DNA of 64,000 nucleotides from Pelomonas saccharophila_A (GTDB lineage Bacteria; Pseudomonadota; Gammaproteobacteria; Burkholderiales; Burkholderiaceae_C). The notes under the pieces are model-generated. The model was not told the origin of the DNA and ran no database searches. It worked only from the letters and a program-made list of their open reading frames with translations. The translations under genes and the position numbers were made by a program. This document shows positions 16,501 through 24,385 of this stretch, in pieces. The DNA lies in NCBI RefSeq assembly GCF_031458095.1, contig NZ_JAVDXU010000001.1, forward strand, positions 1,302,001-1,366,000, read 5' to 3'. Position 1 is the first letter of the stretch. Every line of letters starts with the position of its first letter.

Positions 16501-18918
16501 TTGAGCCGCCAGACGGCCGGCCCCGTCGTAGAGATTGCGAAGCGTGCGATCCCGGGCGGCGTCCACAGTGGGGGCGGGCTGACTCGGCGCGCTGCTTTGA
16601 GTTGTGCCTTTGGAGACGTCGAGCCGAGTCACGGCCACCGCATTGGCGTAGGTCGTTTGCGACGTGACTGCACTTGCGCCGTCATATTTGGTGACGCTGA
16701 GATAACCGTCGGCATCGAGCACCCCGGTCAGCCGGCCGGCCATGTCGTAGTAGGAGGTGGTGATGCGGTCCTGATCCACCTGCATCGCGGGTCGAACGCT
16801 GGCCACCGTGCTGGCGGCGGTGAGGCCGCTCAGCGTGGTCTGGCTCAGCAGCGTGGCGTAAGCGATCCGCTGGATCAGGCGTCCGGCGGCGTCGTAGAGG
16901 TACTCCGTGAGCTGACCGTTGGCGGCGATGTCCGCACTCTTGCGCCCGCTGACGTCATAAAGGCTGAAGACGGCCACGCCGGTCGCGTCCGTGGTGCGCC
17001 AGAGACGACCCAGGTTGTCATAGCTGTATTGGGTGGCGCCTAAGGCCTTGGGATTGGCCTGCGTGTTGCCCGCCCCCAGAACGTCGCTCGCAACAAGATC
17101 GCCCCACTGGTTGAAAGTTTGGACGGTGGTTTGGCCATTGGCCAATTGAACGCTGGTCTTGCGACCAACATCGTCGTAGCTGTAGACCGTCGCCACCAGG
17201 TTGGTGTCCAGGCTCTTGGTGATGCGCCCCAGCCCGTCGTACTCGTAAGCCAGCTTGACGCCGCTGGCGTCCAGGCGGCTGAGCAGGCGGCCTGAAGGGT
17301 CGTAGGTGTAGATCGTGTCGGTCGCGTCGACGGAATCGAACCCGTTGGTGGTGGCGTTGTAGGTGCTGCTGGCATAGCTGCGCTCCTTGCTCAGCAGGCC
17401 ACGCAGGTCGTACTCATGGTGGAGGCGCTGGATACCTTTGTCGGTTTTGAAGGCGTTGGTGGCAAAAGCGCTGACCTCGGACCAGGTCTGGCGATTGCCA
17501 GAGAAGACGACGTCGGGGCTGTACTTGAAGGTGTCGGTAAGCTGACCCAGACCGTCATAGACATAGCTCGTCAACGATCCGTCGCCGTAGATGACGTACA
17601 TAAGACGCCGACGCCCCGAGGTCGTGTCGTAGTAGTAGTTGGTCGTAAGGGGCTTGCTGGCTGTGCCGGCATTGGTCGGACCGTCCGGATCAGGCACGAG
17701 ATAAAGGGTCTCAGTGGCGAGCAAGTTCCCAGACGTGTAGCCACGCTCCAGCACATTGCCAGCTGCGTCCGTCCGGCGCGTCATTGCCCCTACGCTGTTG
17801 TATTCATAGGTCGTGGTCTCGTTCTTCGCGTTGGTACTGGTCAGCAGATCGCCGGTGGTGGGGTCGTAGGTGTACTTCTGGGTGAAGCTGCTGCCACCCG
17901 TCACGGCACCCAAGATTTCAAGCAGTTCGCCCTTGGGGCTGTACTTGAGCGTGGTAGCTTGGCCCAGCGCGTCCTTGACGGTCGTGGTACCAGGCGCGTC
18001 GTAGGTGAAAGTTGTGCCCAACCCCCGACCGTCGAGGACCGACGCGACGCGCCCGGTGCCGGACTCGTAGCTGATGGTGATCTGGGTGCCGTCGGTCTGC
18101 TGGATCGAGTTCAGCCGCGCATCCACGGCGGCGCCTTCATAGCCGTAGGTGATGGTGTAGACCTTGCCATCGGCAACGGCGCTGTCGTCCGGGCTCAAAT
18201 CGGTCGTGACGTGCCAGAGCCGGTCCGAGCTGTCGTAGTCATAGCGGGTGAGGCTGCGCGCCTTGGCGCCGCTTTCCCAATACTCGGTGCTTTGCAGCTT
18301 GGTGCCGCCGTAGGTGAGCTTGATGACTCCGATCGCCGTGGCGCCGCCTGCCTTGTATGTCGAGATCCGCGAGATCTGGTCGCCGCTGTAGTCGATGGCG
18401 ACATAGTGGCCCTCGGGGTCCGTCACTCGCGTCAGGCGATAGTTGCCAGCGCCATAGAGTTGATAGGTCTCGGTGGTGCCGGTATCGCCGTCGCGCCAGG
18501 TCCAGGTATCACTGGGAGCGTCGTAGCTTAGGGTGTCGTACTGACCCGAACCGTCCTTGCTGACGTATTGGCCACCTTCCAGGGTGTAAGTGGTCAGCCG
18601 GCCATCAGCCTCCACGCGCTTGATCATGCCGCCGCCGAGGCCGTACACCTTGCGGTAGTAGCCGATGCGCCAGCGGTCGCCGTTGTCGCCATCCCAGCCA
18701 CCCTGGCTGTTGTAGGTACGAAGGAGATTGGCGTCCGGACCAACGCCAGCTAGGAATTCGTCGCGGTCCTGCACGACGAGATTGCCATTGGCCGCGTTGA
18801 CCGTGACCTGCTCACCGGCCCGCCCCGTCGACGCTTGCCCCAGCCCGCCCGCTGCGCCCAACACGTCCTTGGAGGTGTTGACCAAGCCTGCGCCACTACC
18901 CGTCACCACTGAAACCAT
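13519..18918 (-). CDS. RHS/YD-repeat protein with C-terminal polymorphic toxin tip
   Basis: 1799 residues from ATG 18918 (GGGAGAG six bases upstream); an ATG at 18942 has no ribosome site. No classical signal peptide. Layout: N-terminal head (GNLVVQDRDEFL.., RTYNSQGG), then dozens of YD repeats of the type YDxxGRLxxxxDxxG from about 90 to 1488, which normally form a hollow shell around a toxin. After about 1488 the YD pattern stops and a non-repeat segment leads to a tip (about 1590-1799) containing GHGHGDHGH near 1643 and ending WRQVTYYPE. The conserved RHS core motif (DPxGxxGGxNxYxY..) that normally precedes the tip is absent. GC falls towards the tip, a sign of tip exchange. The tip family is unrecognised; a nuclease is possible. 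No VgrG or other T6SS gene is nearby. Confidence 0.88.
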   Translation of the reverse strand: MVSVVTGSGAGLVNTSKDVLGAAGGLGQASTGRAGEQVTVNAANGNLVVQDRDEFLAGVGPDANLLRTYNSQGGWDGDNGDRWRIGYYRKVYGLGGGMIKRVEADGRLTTYTLEGGQYVSKDGSGQYDTLSYDAPSDTWTWRDGDTGTTETYQLYGAGNYRLTRVTDPEGHYVAIDYSGDQISRISTYKAGGATAIGVIKLTYGGTKLQSTEYWESGAKARSLTRYDYDSSDRLWHVTTDLSPDDSAVADGKVYTITYGYEGAAVDARLNSIQQTDGTQITISYESGTGRVASVLDGRGLGTTFTYDAPGTTTVKDALGQATTLKYSPKGELLEILGAVTGGSSFTQKYTYDPTTGDLLTSTNAKNETTTYEYNSVGAMTRRTDAAGNVLERGYTSGNLLATETLYLVPDPDGPTNAGTASKPLTTNYYYDTTSGRRRLMYVIYGDGSLTSYVYDGLGQLTDTFKYSPDVVFSGNRQTWSEVSAFATNAFKTDKGIQRLHHEYDLRGLLSKERSYASSTYNATTNGFDSVDATDTIYTYDPSGRLLSRLDASGVKLAYEYDGLGRITKSLDTNLVATVYSYDDVGRKTSVQLANGQTTVQTFNQWGDLVASDVLGAGNTQANPKALGATQYSYDNLGRLWRTTDATGVAVFSLYDVSGRKSADIAANGQLTEYLYDAAGRLIQRIAYATLLSQTTLSGLTAASTVASVRPAMQVDQDRITTSYYDMAGRLTGVLDADGYLSVTKYDGASAVTSQTTYANAVAVTRLDVSKGTTQSSAPSQPAPTVDAARDRTLRNLYDGAGRLAAQIDGDGGLTRWTYDATGNRRSQLRRSTLLDDSLRTTGDLATLSNLALLADDEFTQWLYDGHGVQIAQLSAEGYFTEFTYDGAGRLKDTLQYLTRAFRPIVTGSPNTLRWLQRAELDTLRPTLGAALKTSRSYNNRGLLESETSVDSTVTFYQYDDLQRLKTKTLAYGSSEAVGRYVDYDDWGRVQIAKTLGDAAEAVTWYDAAGRRVRIKDARGNTTFYYYDAQGRQVYAILRDPLVGGEVTETIYSNFSEVQATVTHRERLSLNDVAGLTGGQAATARLSRAPAGDISLAEAIAALSKTSFDNRSSAIYNRRGLIQQAIDALGDKTDYSYNAFSQLRQESRDIDPVGTANARRLTLDYGYDRRGHATRTERSGPGLTSAVITGATFDALGRLYDTTDELSRVTQYTYTRDSGSGRKVTIAGPAGTTSTTYDALDRMVARVDRTISTVTYTHDAINRKLTVKTAAGIQIVTEYNRNGQVYKVTDGAGATTTYAYDAHGNLLTVTDALGNVTQNGYDANDNLVQVVQGLKANASGAPINDGSATTTSYSFDAANRVLTQTVDPLVNGVGLNLQTRYEYDGQGRKLKITDSRGTVTTQVFNAKGELADVIVDDVAGGLKLKTSYSYDAQSRVLTVVEGAGTAASRKTAYAYDILGRRTSEIVDPEGLKLKISYEYDAAGRLAIEGTLNTTSEAIAAAWRGDWALARAHWKYEPSPEARAAIYERINPAPDPRFARIDAVRNSGLAGIVSLVGDATGASSTTLDRLAQGGELVEGSFGQLGGFQLPRYARSNTYASRANRRPKTNPAREEWLTSNSRLRAEQTVAGVDLPLESPSPIASRIGHGHGDHGHQTSFSEQATRVRTGISPTGRSAPTSKASKFVSPEAEAEAIGRGTEELMRALGRGVVPPGVIDGRGMPTFVEPNGLPVRYSVIVSTNQPGGFGKSVVKLKNAATGAVFYDGFGLPVTQISPTVLMSAKIIWEYVPSIGGWRQVTYYPE

Positions 18919-19001
18919 GTGTTCTCTCCCAAGGATCGGCATTTAGGTAATCCAGAGAACGGCCCAGCGGTTTAGCGTTGTTTCAAACGGTCACATATCG
19001 G

Positions 19002-20144
19002 CTATCGCAGACGCTCGCGGAAAAAGTGCACCACCGCCTCCACCCATCGCGCAGTCGCGCTGGGGCGATCAAAGCCCGGCGGGTCGCACAGCAGGTCGCA
19101 TTCCAGCCGGCCGAGATTGCTGGCCGGCGGAGGCGGCGCGAGTAGTGCGCCATGGCCGGCGCCCGGCAGCGCGGCCAGCAGCTCGCAGCTTTGGCAGGCC
19201 GCCAGCACCGCGTCGCCGTGAAAGCGCGGCGCAAGCCAGCGGTCGCCGTCGGCGGTGATGAGGCCCAGCGGCACGCGCGGCTTGGCTAGGGTGCTCATGT
19301 CGAAGTCGGCCGCCGCCGGCACGGCGGCCACGATGGCGGCCATGCGCGGGTCGGTGTGGGTCTGCGGCGCATCGTCGCCACCGAACTTCCAGCCCAGCAC
19401 GCGCCGGGCCAGCCAGAGCTTGAAGCCGTCCAGCGCCCCACCGGTCAGGCGGGTGGCCAGGCCGACGCAGGCGGGGAAGTCCTCGGCCAGGTCGCGCTCG
19501 CAACGCGCGCGGAAGGCGCTCGGCCGTAGCAGCTGCCAGGCGATCAGGCTGGTCAGGGTCAGCAGCATCGCCACGTCGGCCAGGGCCGTCGCGTCGCTGA
19601 GGGTGCCATCCCGGGAGCTGACGCGCAAAGCCACCATGGCCAGGGCATAGCTGGCACCGCCGCCCACCACGAGGCCGCGCAGGCGCCGGCGCGGCTCGAC
19701 GAGGTCGACGCGCCAGGGCCCGGCCACGGCCGCCAGGCCCAGCAAGGCGAAAACGACGGGAATGGCACGCATCAACACCCAGGGCTGCCACCACGTGCCC
19801 CATTGGCAGGCCATGGCGCCGAACAGCGCGACCGCCCCCCACAGCAGGCCATGCCAGGGGCGCAGGCGGAAGCCGTCTTCGAAGACGGCGCGTGCAAACA
19901 GCCAGAACAGCACGGCGGAGCCCAGGGAAATGCCGATGCCGGGCGCCTGGACGGCGCAGCGCAGTTCATGTTCCACCCAGGGCGAGGCCGAGAGGGCCTG
20001 CACGGCCGAGGACAGCGACAACGCGATGCCCGTGCGCACGAGGTCGGCATGTCGGGCATGCCGCCAGTGGGGCAGCAGCATCAGCACCACCAGGACCAGC
20101 ACGGCGACCAGGGCGCCGCGCAGCCCGGCGTCAATGAGCCCCAT
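19002..20144 (-). CDS. Chimeric protein: seven-helix membrane domain fused to C-terminal half of an alpha/beta hydrolase
   Basis: 380 residues. Residues 1-208 are about six or seven transmembrane helices resembling the sensor domain of membrane-bound AraC-type regulators (LFWLFARAVFEDGFRLRPWHGLLW). Near 210 the sequence switches to the distal half of a dienelactone-hydrolase-like enzyme: FDMSTLAKPRVPLGLITADGDRW, then GAGHGALL with the catalytic-type His331, DPPGFDR and a final helix. The helix-turn-helix of the regulator and the hydrolase nucleophile elbow (GxSxG) are both missing, so neither activity should survive. It looks like an in-frame deletion that joined two neighbouring genes. It overlaps the upstream ZIP gene by 14 bases. 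Confidence 0.75.
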   Translation of the reverse strand: MGLIDAGLRGALVAVLVLVVLMLLPHWRHARHADLVRTGIALSLSSAVQALSASPWVEHELRCAVQAPGIGISLGSAVLFWLFARAVFEDGFRLRPWHGLLWGAVALFGAMACQWGTWWQPWVLMRAIPVVFALLGLAAVAGPWRVDLVEPRRRLRGLVVGGGASYALAMVALRVSSRDGTLSDATALADVAMLLTLTSLIAWQLLRPSAFRARCERDLAEDFPACVGLATRLTGGALDGFKLWLARRVLGWKFGGDDAPQTHTDPRMAAIVAAVPAAADFDMSTLAKPRVPLGLITADGDRWLAPRFHGDAVLAACQSCELLAALPGAGHGALLAPPPPASNLGRLECDLLCDPPGFDRPSATARWVEAVVHFFRERLR

Positions 20145-20913
20145 GCAGCAGCTGTGACACCGCGAAGGCCACGCCCAGGCCGATGGCCAGCCAGGCCACC
20201 TGGGCGAAGGTCTCGCGCCAGGCCAGGCGCTGCTGCAGCTGGGGCAGCAGGTCGGCCACCGAGATGTAGATGAAGCTGCTGGAGGCCAGCACCAGCAGAT
20301 AGGGCAGCACGCCGTCGAAGCTGCCGATCAGGAAATAGCCCAGCACGCCGCCGACGACAGCGGCCATGCCGGAGATGGCGTTGAACAGCAGGGCCTTGCC
20401 GCGCGACAGGCCGGCGTTGAGCAGCACGATGTAGTCGCCGACTTCCTGCGGAATCTCGTGGGCCACGATGGCCAGGGCCGTGGCAAAACCCAGGCGCGTG
20501 TCGGCCAGGAAGGCGGCCGCGATGATGGCGCCGTCGCAGAAGTTGTGGATGCTGTCACCCACCAGCACGGTCAGGCCGCCACGGCCGGCCTGCTCGGCGT
20601 CGAAGTGGTGGTGATGGTGGTGGCCGTCGTCTTCGTGGTGGTGGGTGTGGCGGTAGAGCTCGACCTTTTCCAGCAGCCAGAAGAACAGCAGGCCGCCCAG
20701 CAGCACGGCGAACAGGGTCTGCGGCTGGGCCGTGCGGCTCTCGAAGGCCTCGGGCAGCACGTTCAGCAGCGACGTGCCCAGCAGGATGCCGGCCGACAGG
20801 CTGACCAGGCTCTTCACGAGGCGGGTCAGCACGCCGATGGTCAGGCTCGCGGCGACGAGCACCGACAGCAGGCCGCCCGCGAAGGTGGCGAGCACAATAT
20901 AGAGAAGGGTCAT
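20131..20913 (-). CDS. ZIP-family divalent metal transporter
   Basis: 260-residue inner-membrane protein, about eight helices. Seen: cytoplasmic His-rich loop at about 89-103 (HTHHHEDDGHHHHHH), a metal sensor or chelator typical of ZIP proteins; TM4 motif GDSIHNFCDGAIIAAAF and TM5 motif AIVAHEIPQEVGD, which together form the binuclear metal site. Imports zinc or iron, possibly other divalent ions. Start ATG 20913 is preferred over TTG 20931. It shares a strand and a 14-base overlap with the chimeric gene downstream. Confidence 0.93.
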   Translation of the reverse strand: MTLLYIVLATFAGGLLSVLVAASLTIGVLTRLVKSLVSLSAGILLGTSLLNVLPEAFESRTAQPQTLFAVLLGGLLFFWLLEKVELYRHTHHHEDDGHHHHHHFDAEQAGRGGLTVLVGDSIHNFCDGAIIAAAFLADTRLGFATALAIVAHEIPQEVGDYIVLLNAGLSRGKALLFNAISGMAAVVGGVLGYFLIGSFDGVLPYLLVLASSSFIYISVADLLPQLQQRLAWRETFAQVAWLAIGLGVAFAVSQLLHGAH

Positions 20914-20982
20914 GGGATCAGGCAAAAGCAACGGGCCACAGCCATGGACTGCGGCCCGAGGGCGGTCAGCGTAGCAGAGCCG

Positions 20983-21843
20983 TCAAACCCCGTGCTTCTT
21001 GAACCAGGCCAGGCAGCGCGCCCAGGCGTCGTCGGCCGCGGCCTTGCGGTAGCTGGGGCGGTAGTCGGCGTAGAAGGCATGCGGCGTGTCGGGGTAGACG
21101 ACGAACTCGCATTTCGTGTTGCCGGCCGCCTTCAGCGCGGCTTCGAGCTGGGTCAGGGTCTCGACCGGGATGCCGCCATCGGCCGCGCCGTACAGGCCCA
21201 GCACCGGCGCCTTGATGCTGCCGGCCAGCTCGATGATGGTCGGGTCGCCCTTGAAGTAGCTGCGCGCCACGGGGCCATACCAGGCTGCGGCGGCCGTCAG
21301 CCTGGGGTTGTGCGCGGCATAGCGCCAGGTCGTGCCGCCGCCCCAGCAGAAGCCGGTGATGGCCAGCTTGCTGGTGTCGCCGCCGTTGGCCGCGGCCCAG
21401 GCGACGGCGGCGTCCAGGTCGCCGTTGACCTGGGCGCCGGACGCCTTGCCGACGACCTCGCTGATCAGCTTGGGGATGTCGGTGTAGGCGCCGGCATTGC
21501 CATGGCGCACGAAGAGTTCGGGGGCGATGGCCAGATAGCCCTGCTTGGCAAAGCGCCGGCAGACGTCGGCGATGTGCTCGTGCACGCCGAAGATCTCGCT
21601 GGCCACCAGCACGACGGGCAGGTTCTTCTTGCCGGCGGGCGCGGCGCGGTAGGCCGGCATCTGGAAGTCGCCCACGGGAATGGTGACCGTGCCTGCCTCC
21701 AGGCCGGCGGTGTCGGTCGTGATCGTCTGGGCCGTCACCGGCAGCACGGCGGCCGCGAAGCCGCTGCCCACGGTCGTCTGCACAAAGCTGCGGCGGCTGA
21801 AGTCGCGGGACGGCGCGAGGCTGTCGATCTCGTCTTTCAACAT
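20983..21843 (-). CDS. Exported dienelactone-hydrolase-family protein
   Basis: 286 residues. The N-terminus carries a twin-arginine signal (SRRSFVQ at 16-22, then a hydrophobic stretch and a site near VTAQT), so it is likely exported folded. The hydrolase domain has the DLH nucleophile motif GFCWGGG with Cys166, the acid segment YGAADGGIP and catalytic histidine in DTPHAFYADYR. DLH enzymes open cyclic esters; the natural substrate is unknown. A good ribosome site (AGGAG, six bases before ATG 21843). It diverges from ppx across 72 bases. Confidence 0.92.
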   Translation of the reverse strand: MLKDEIDSLAPSRDFSRRSFVQTTVGSGFAAAVLPVTAQTITTDTAGLEAGTVTIPVGDFQMPAYRAAPAGKKNLPVVLVASEIFGVHEHIADVCRRFAKQGYLAIAPELFVRHGNAGAYTDIPKLISEVVGKASGAQVNGDLDAAVAWAAANGGDTSKLAITGFCWGGGTTWRYAAHNPRLTAAAAWYGPVARSYFKGDPTIIELAGSIKAPVLGLYGAADGGIPVETLTQLEAALKAAGNTKCEFVVYPDTPHAFYADYRPSYRKAAADDAWARCLAWFKKHGV

Positions 21844-21915
21844 AGGGCTCCTGGGGGCTCGGTTACCGGATGGGTTACGGAAGGGCGTCAAATTTTGCCC
21901 CGACAATGCCCGCCC

Positions 21916-23409
21916 ATGACGACGCGCCCCGACCCTGCCGGCCAAATCTGGGCCTCCATCGACATCGGCTCCAACAGCTTTCGCCTGGAGCTGGCCCGGC
22001 TGTCGGGCGATCGCTACCAGCGCGTCAGCTACATCAAGGAGAGCGTGCGCCTGGGCGCCGGCCTGGATGACCAGGGCATGCTGACCGAGGCTGCCATGCA
22101 GCGCGGCCTGGAATGCCTGAAGGGTTTTGGCGAGCAGCTCGTCGGCATCGCGCCCGAGCGCATCCGCGCCGTCGCGACGCAGACCCTGCGCGAGGCCCGC
22201 AACCGCAATGCCTTCCTGGCCCGTGCCCAGGCCGTGCTGGGCCATCCCATCGAGGTCATCGCCGGCCGCGAGGAGGCCCGCCTCATCTATGCCGGCGTGG
22301 CCCGCCTGCAGCCCTCGGACAAGCCGCGCCTGGTCATCGACATCGGCGGCCGCTCCACCGAGATGATCCTGGGCCGCGGCCGCAAGCCGCTGCTGGCCGA
22401 GTCCTTCGGTGTCGGCAGCGTGGGCCTGTCGGTGCGCTTCTTTGCCGACGGCCGCTACACGCCCGAGTCTTTCCGCGCCGCCCAGGTGGCCGCCGGCGCC
22501 GAGCTGGAAGAAGCCCTGACGCTGTTCCGCCCCGAGCTGTGGAAGGAGGCCCTGGGCTCGTCGGGCACCGTGGGCGCGGTGTCGCAGATCCTCGCCGCCA
22601 GCGGCAAGACCGACGGCCGCATCACGCCGGCTGCGCTGCGCTGGTGCGTCGAGCAATGCCTGGCCGCCGGCTCGCAGGACAAGCTCCAGCTGCCCGGCCT
22701 GAAGGACGACCGCCGTCCCGTCGTCGCCGGCGGGCTTTGCATCCTCTACACGCTGCTGACCCAGTTCGGCATCGAGGAGCTGCTGCCCACCAAGGGCGCG
22801 CTGCGCCAGGGCGTCATCTTCGACCTGGTCGAGCGCCTGCAGCCCAGCGGCGCGCGCGACCCGCGGGCCGACTCGGTCAACGAGCTGCAGGAGCGATTCG
22901 AGGTGGACGTGGCCCAGGCCGAGCGCGTGTCCAGCCAGGCCGAGCTGCTCTACCGCCAGCTGGCGCCGAAGCCGGCGCCCGAACTGCTGCGCGAGCTGGG
23001 CTGGGCCGCCGCCCTGCACGAAGTGGGCATGCTGGTCTCCCACCACGACCACCACCGCCACAGCGCCTACGTCATCGCCCACGTCGACGCGGCCGGCTTC
23101 TCCACCAACCAGCTGCAGCGCCTGGCGGGCCTGGCCCTGGGCCAGCGCGGCGGCCTGCGCAAGCTGGAGGCCCAGCTGAACGATGCCAGCCTGCTGGACC
23201 AGCTCATCGCGCTGCGCCTGGCCGTCATCCTCTGCCATGCCCGCACGCCGACGGCCGTGGCGACGCCCAGGCTGGAGCGCGCGGGCAGGCAGCTGACGCT
23301 GCACTGCCCCAAGACCTCGTCGGCCGAGCAGGCCCGCACCCGCTTCCTGCTGAAGGAAGAAGCCGAGGCCTGGGCCAAGAGCGGCTTGTTGGAGCTGGCC
23401 GTCGTCTGA
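21916..23409 (+). CDS. ppx: Exopolyphosphatase / guanosine pentaphosphatase family
   Basis: 497 residues. Ppx removes terminal phosphate from inorganic polyphosphate; the GppA branch also converts pppGpp to ppGpp. Seen: N-terminal actin-like ATPase fold motif SIDIGSNSFRLEL, LREARNRNAFL and REEARLIYAGV, then VIDIGGRSTEMILG and the GSSGTVGAVSQIL loop, followed by a C-terminal HD-like helical domain (AALHEVGMLVSHHDHHRHSAYVIAH). Start ATG 21916 lies just after the AT-rich TTTTGCCCCGACAATG. Its opposite number ppk1 is 1 kb away on the other strand, so polyphosphate breakdown and synthesis are neighbours here. Confidence 0.96.
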   Translation: MTTRPDPAGQIWASIDIGSNSFRLELARLSGDRYQRVSYIKESVRLGAGLDDQGMLTEAAMQRGLECLKGFGEQLVGIAPERIRAVATQTLREARNRNAFLARAQAVLGHPIEVIAGREEARLIYAGVARLQPSDKPRLVIDIGGRSTEMILGRGRKPLLAESFGVGSVGLSVRFFADGRYTPESFRAAQVAAGAELEEALTLFRPELWKEALGSSGTVGAVSQILAASGKTDGRITPAALRWCVEQCLAAGSQDKLQLPGLKDDRRPVVAGGLCILYTLLTQFGIEELLPTKGALRQGVIFDLVERLQPSGARDPRADSVNELQERFEVDVAQAERVSSQAELLYRQLAPKPAPELLRELGWAAALHEVGMLVSHHDHHRHSAYVIAHVDAAGFSTNQLQRLAGLALGQRGGLRKLEAQLNDASLLDQLIALRLAVILCHARTPTAVATPRLERAGRQLTLHCPKTSSAEQARTRFLLKEEAEAWAKSGLLELAVV

Positions 23410-23516
23410 GCATCCTGGGGATGTCGAACCCGGGGCCGGCCCGGGACACTGCTGCCAAGGCCTGACAGCACCGTCGGTGAGCATCTGGGCCCGCCCCATC
23501 ACAGGAGACACCCATC

Positions 23517-23921
23517 ATGCTCAAGACCTACACCGGCAGCTGTCACTGCAAGGCCGTGCGCTTTGAAGTCGACCTGGACCTGGCCGCCGGCACCGGCCGT
23601 TGCAACTGCTCCATCTGCTTCAAGACCCGCAACTGGAGCGCCAGCGTCAAGCCTGAGGCCTTCCGCCTGCTGTCAAGCGAAGACGCGCAGAGCGACTATC
23701 AGTTCGGCAGCAACAGCGTCCACAACCTGTTCTGCAAGACCTGTGGCGTGCGCTCCTACGGCCATGGCTATATCGAAGAGGTTGGCGGCGCCTTTGTGTC
23801 GGTCAAGGTCAATTGCCTGGACGACGTGCCGGCCGAGGAACTGGTTGCCGCACCCATCCAGTACTTCGACGGGCTGCACAACAACTGGTGGAACAAGCCT
23901 GACGAGACCCGGCACCTCTAG
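23517..23921 (+). CDS. GFA-family (glutathione-dependent formaldehyde-activating enzyme-like) zinc protein
   Basis: 134 residues. Seen: CHCKAVRFEV at the N-terminus, CNCSICFK at about 30-37 and CKTCGVR at about 73-79, the cysteine pairs that bind two zinc ions in the GFA/Mss4-like fold. Family members were named for S-hydroxymethylglutathione formation but most have no proven substrate. AGGAG ribosome site ten bases before ATG 23517. Convergent with sixA, overlapping it by four bases. Confidence 0.93.
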   Translation: MLKTYTGSCHCKAVRFEVDLDLAAGTGRCNCSICFKTRNWSASVKPEAFRLLSSEDAQSDYQFGSNSVHNLFCKTCGVRSYGHGYIEEVGGAFVSVKVNCLDDVPAEELVAAPIQYFDGLHNNWWNKPDETRHL

Positions 23922-24379
23922 AGCGCGTCGGGGCCCTGCACCGCGTGCAGGGTGACCTCGGGCTCGCCGTCGCGCTGGCGCCAGCGCAGCCACCAGACGG
24001 CGCCCTTCTTGACGGTCCAGTCCTGCTCCACGCCGGCCAGCAGGTGGGCCGCCAGCTGGCCCAGCGTCGGCTGGTGGCCGCAGATCAGCACCGGCTCGCT
24101 GGACTTGGGCCAGCGTGAGGCCTCGATCAAGGCCGAGATCGGCGCGTCCGGAGCGATGGCCGGCACGATGCGCACCTCGCGGCCCAGGGCCTCGGCCGTC
24201 TGGCGGCAGCGCAGGGCCGGACTGACCAGCACCCGCGTCGTCGCGGCCAGGCGGTGGTTGAGCCAGGCGGCCATGCGCCGTGCCTGGCGCTCGCCCTTGG
24301 GAGTCAGCGAGCGCTGCAGATCGTCCTGCCCGGGGGCGGCGATCTCGGCTTCGGCATGGCGCCACAGAATCAGGTCCAT
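23918..24379 (-). CDS. sixA: SixA-type phosphohistidine phosphatase
   Basis: 153-residue histidine-phosphatase (phosphoglycerate-mutase superfamily). Seen: catalytic RHAEAE at 7-12 (SixA-type RHG motif), RSLTPKGERQARRMAAWL, SPALRCRQTAEAL and the second histidine in ICGHQPTLGQLA. SixA dephosphorylates phosphohistidine proteins such as HPt domains or NPr. It follows ppk1 with six bases between, so both are probably cotranscribed; ppk1 and sixA are frequent neighbours and both concern phosphohistidine or polyphosphate chemistry. Confidence 0.93.
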   Translation of the reverse strand: MDLILWRHAEAEIAAPGQDDLQRSLTPKGERQARRMAAWLNHRLAATTRVLVSPALRCRQTAEALGREVRIVPAIAPDAPISALIEASRWPKSSEPVLICGHQPTLGQLAAHLLAGVEQDWTVKKGAVWWLRWRQRDGEPEVTLHAVQGPDAL

Positions 24380-24385
24380 CGTCGG

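Noticed and set aside
14000..18900. The many YD repeats as a DNA repeat or CRISPR array
   Set aside because: The similarity is at protein level (YDxxGRL) with varied DNA and varied spacing; there is no regular short repeat with spacers.
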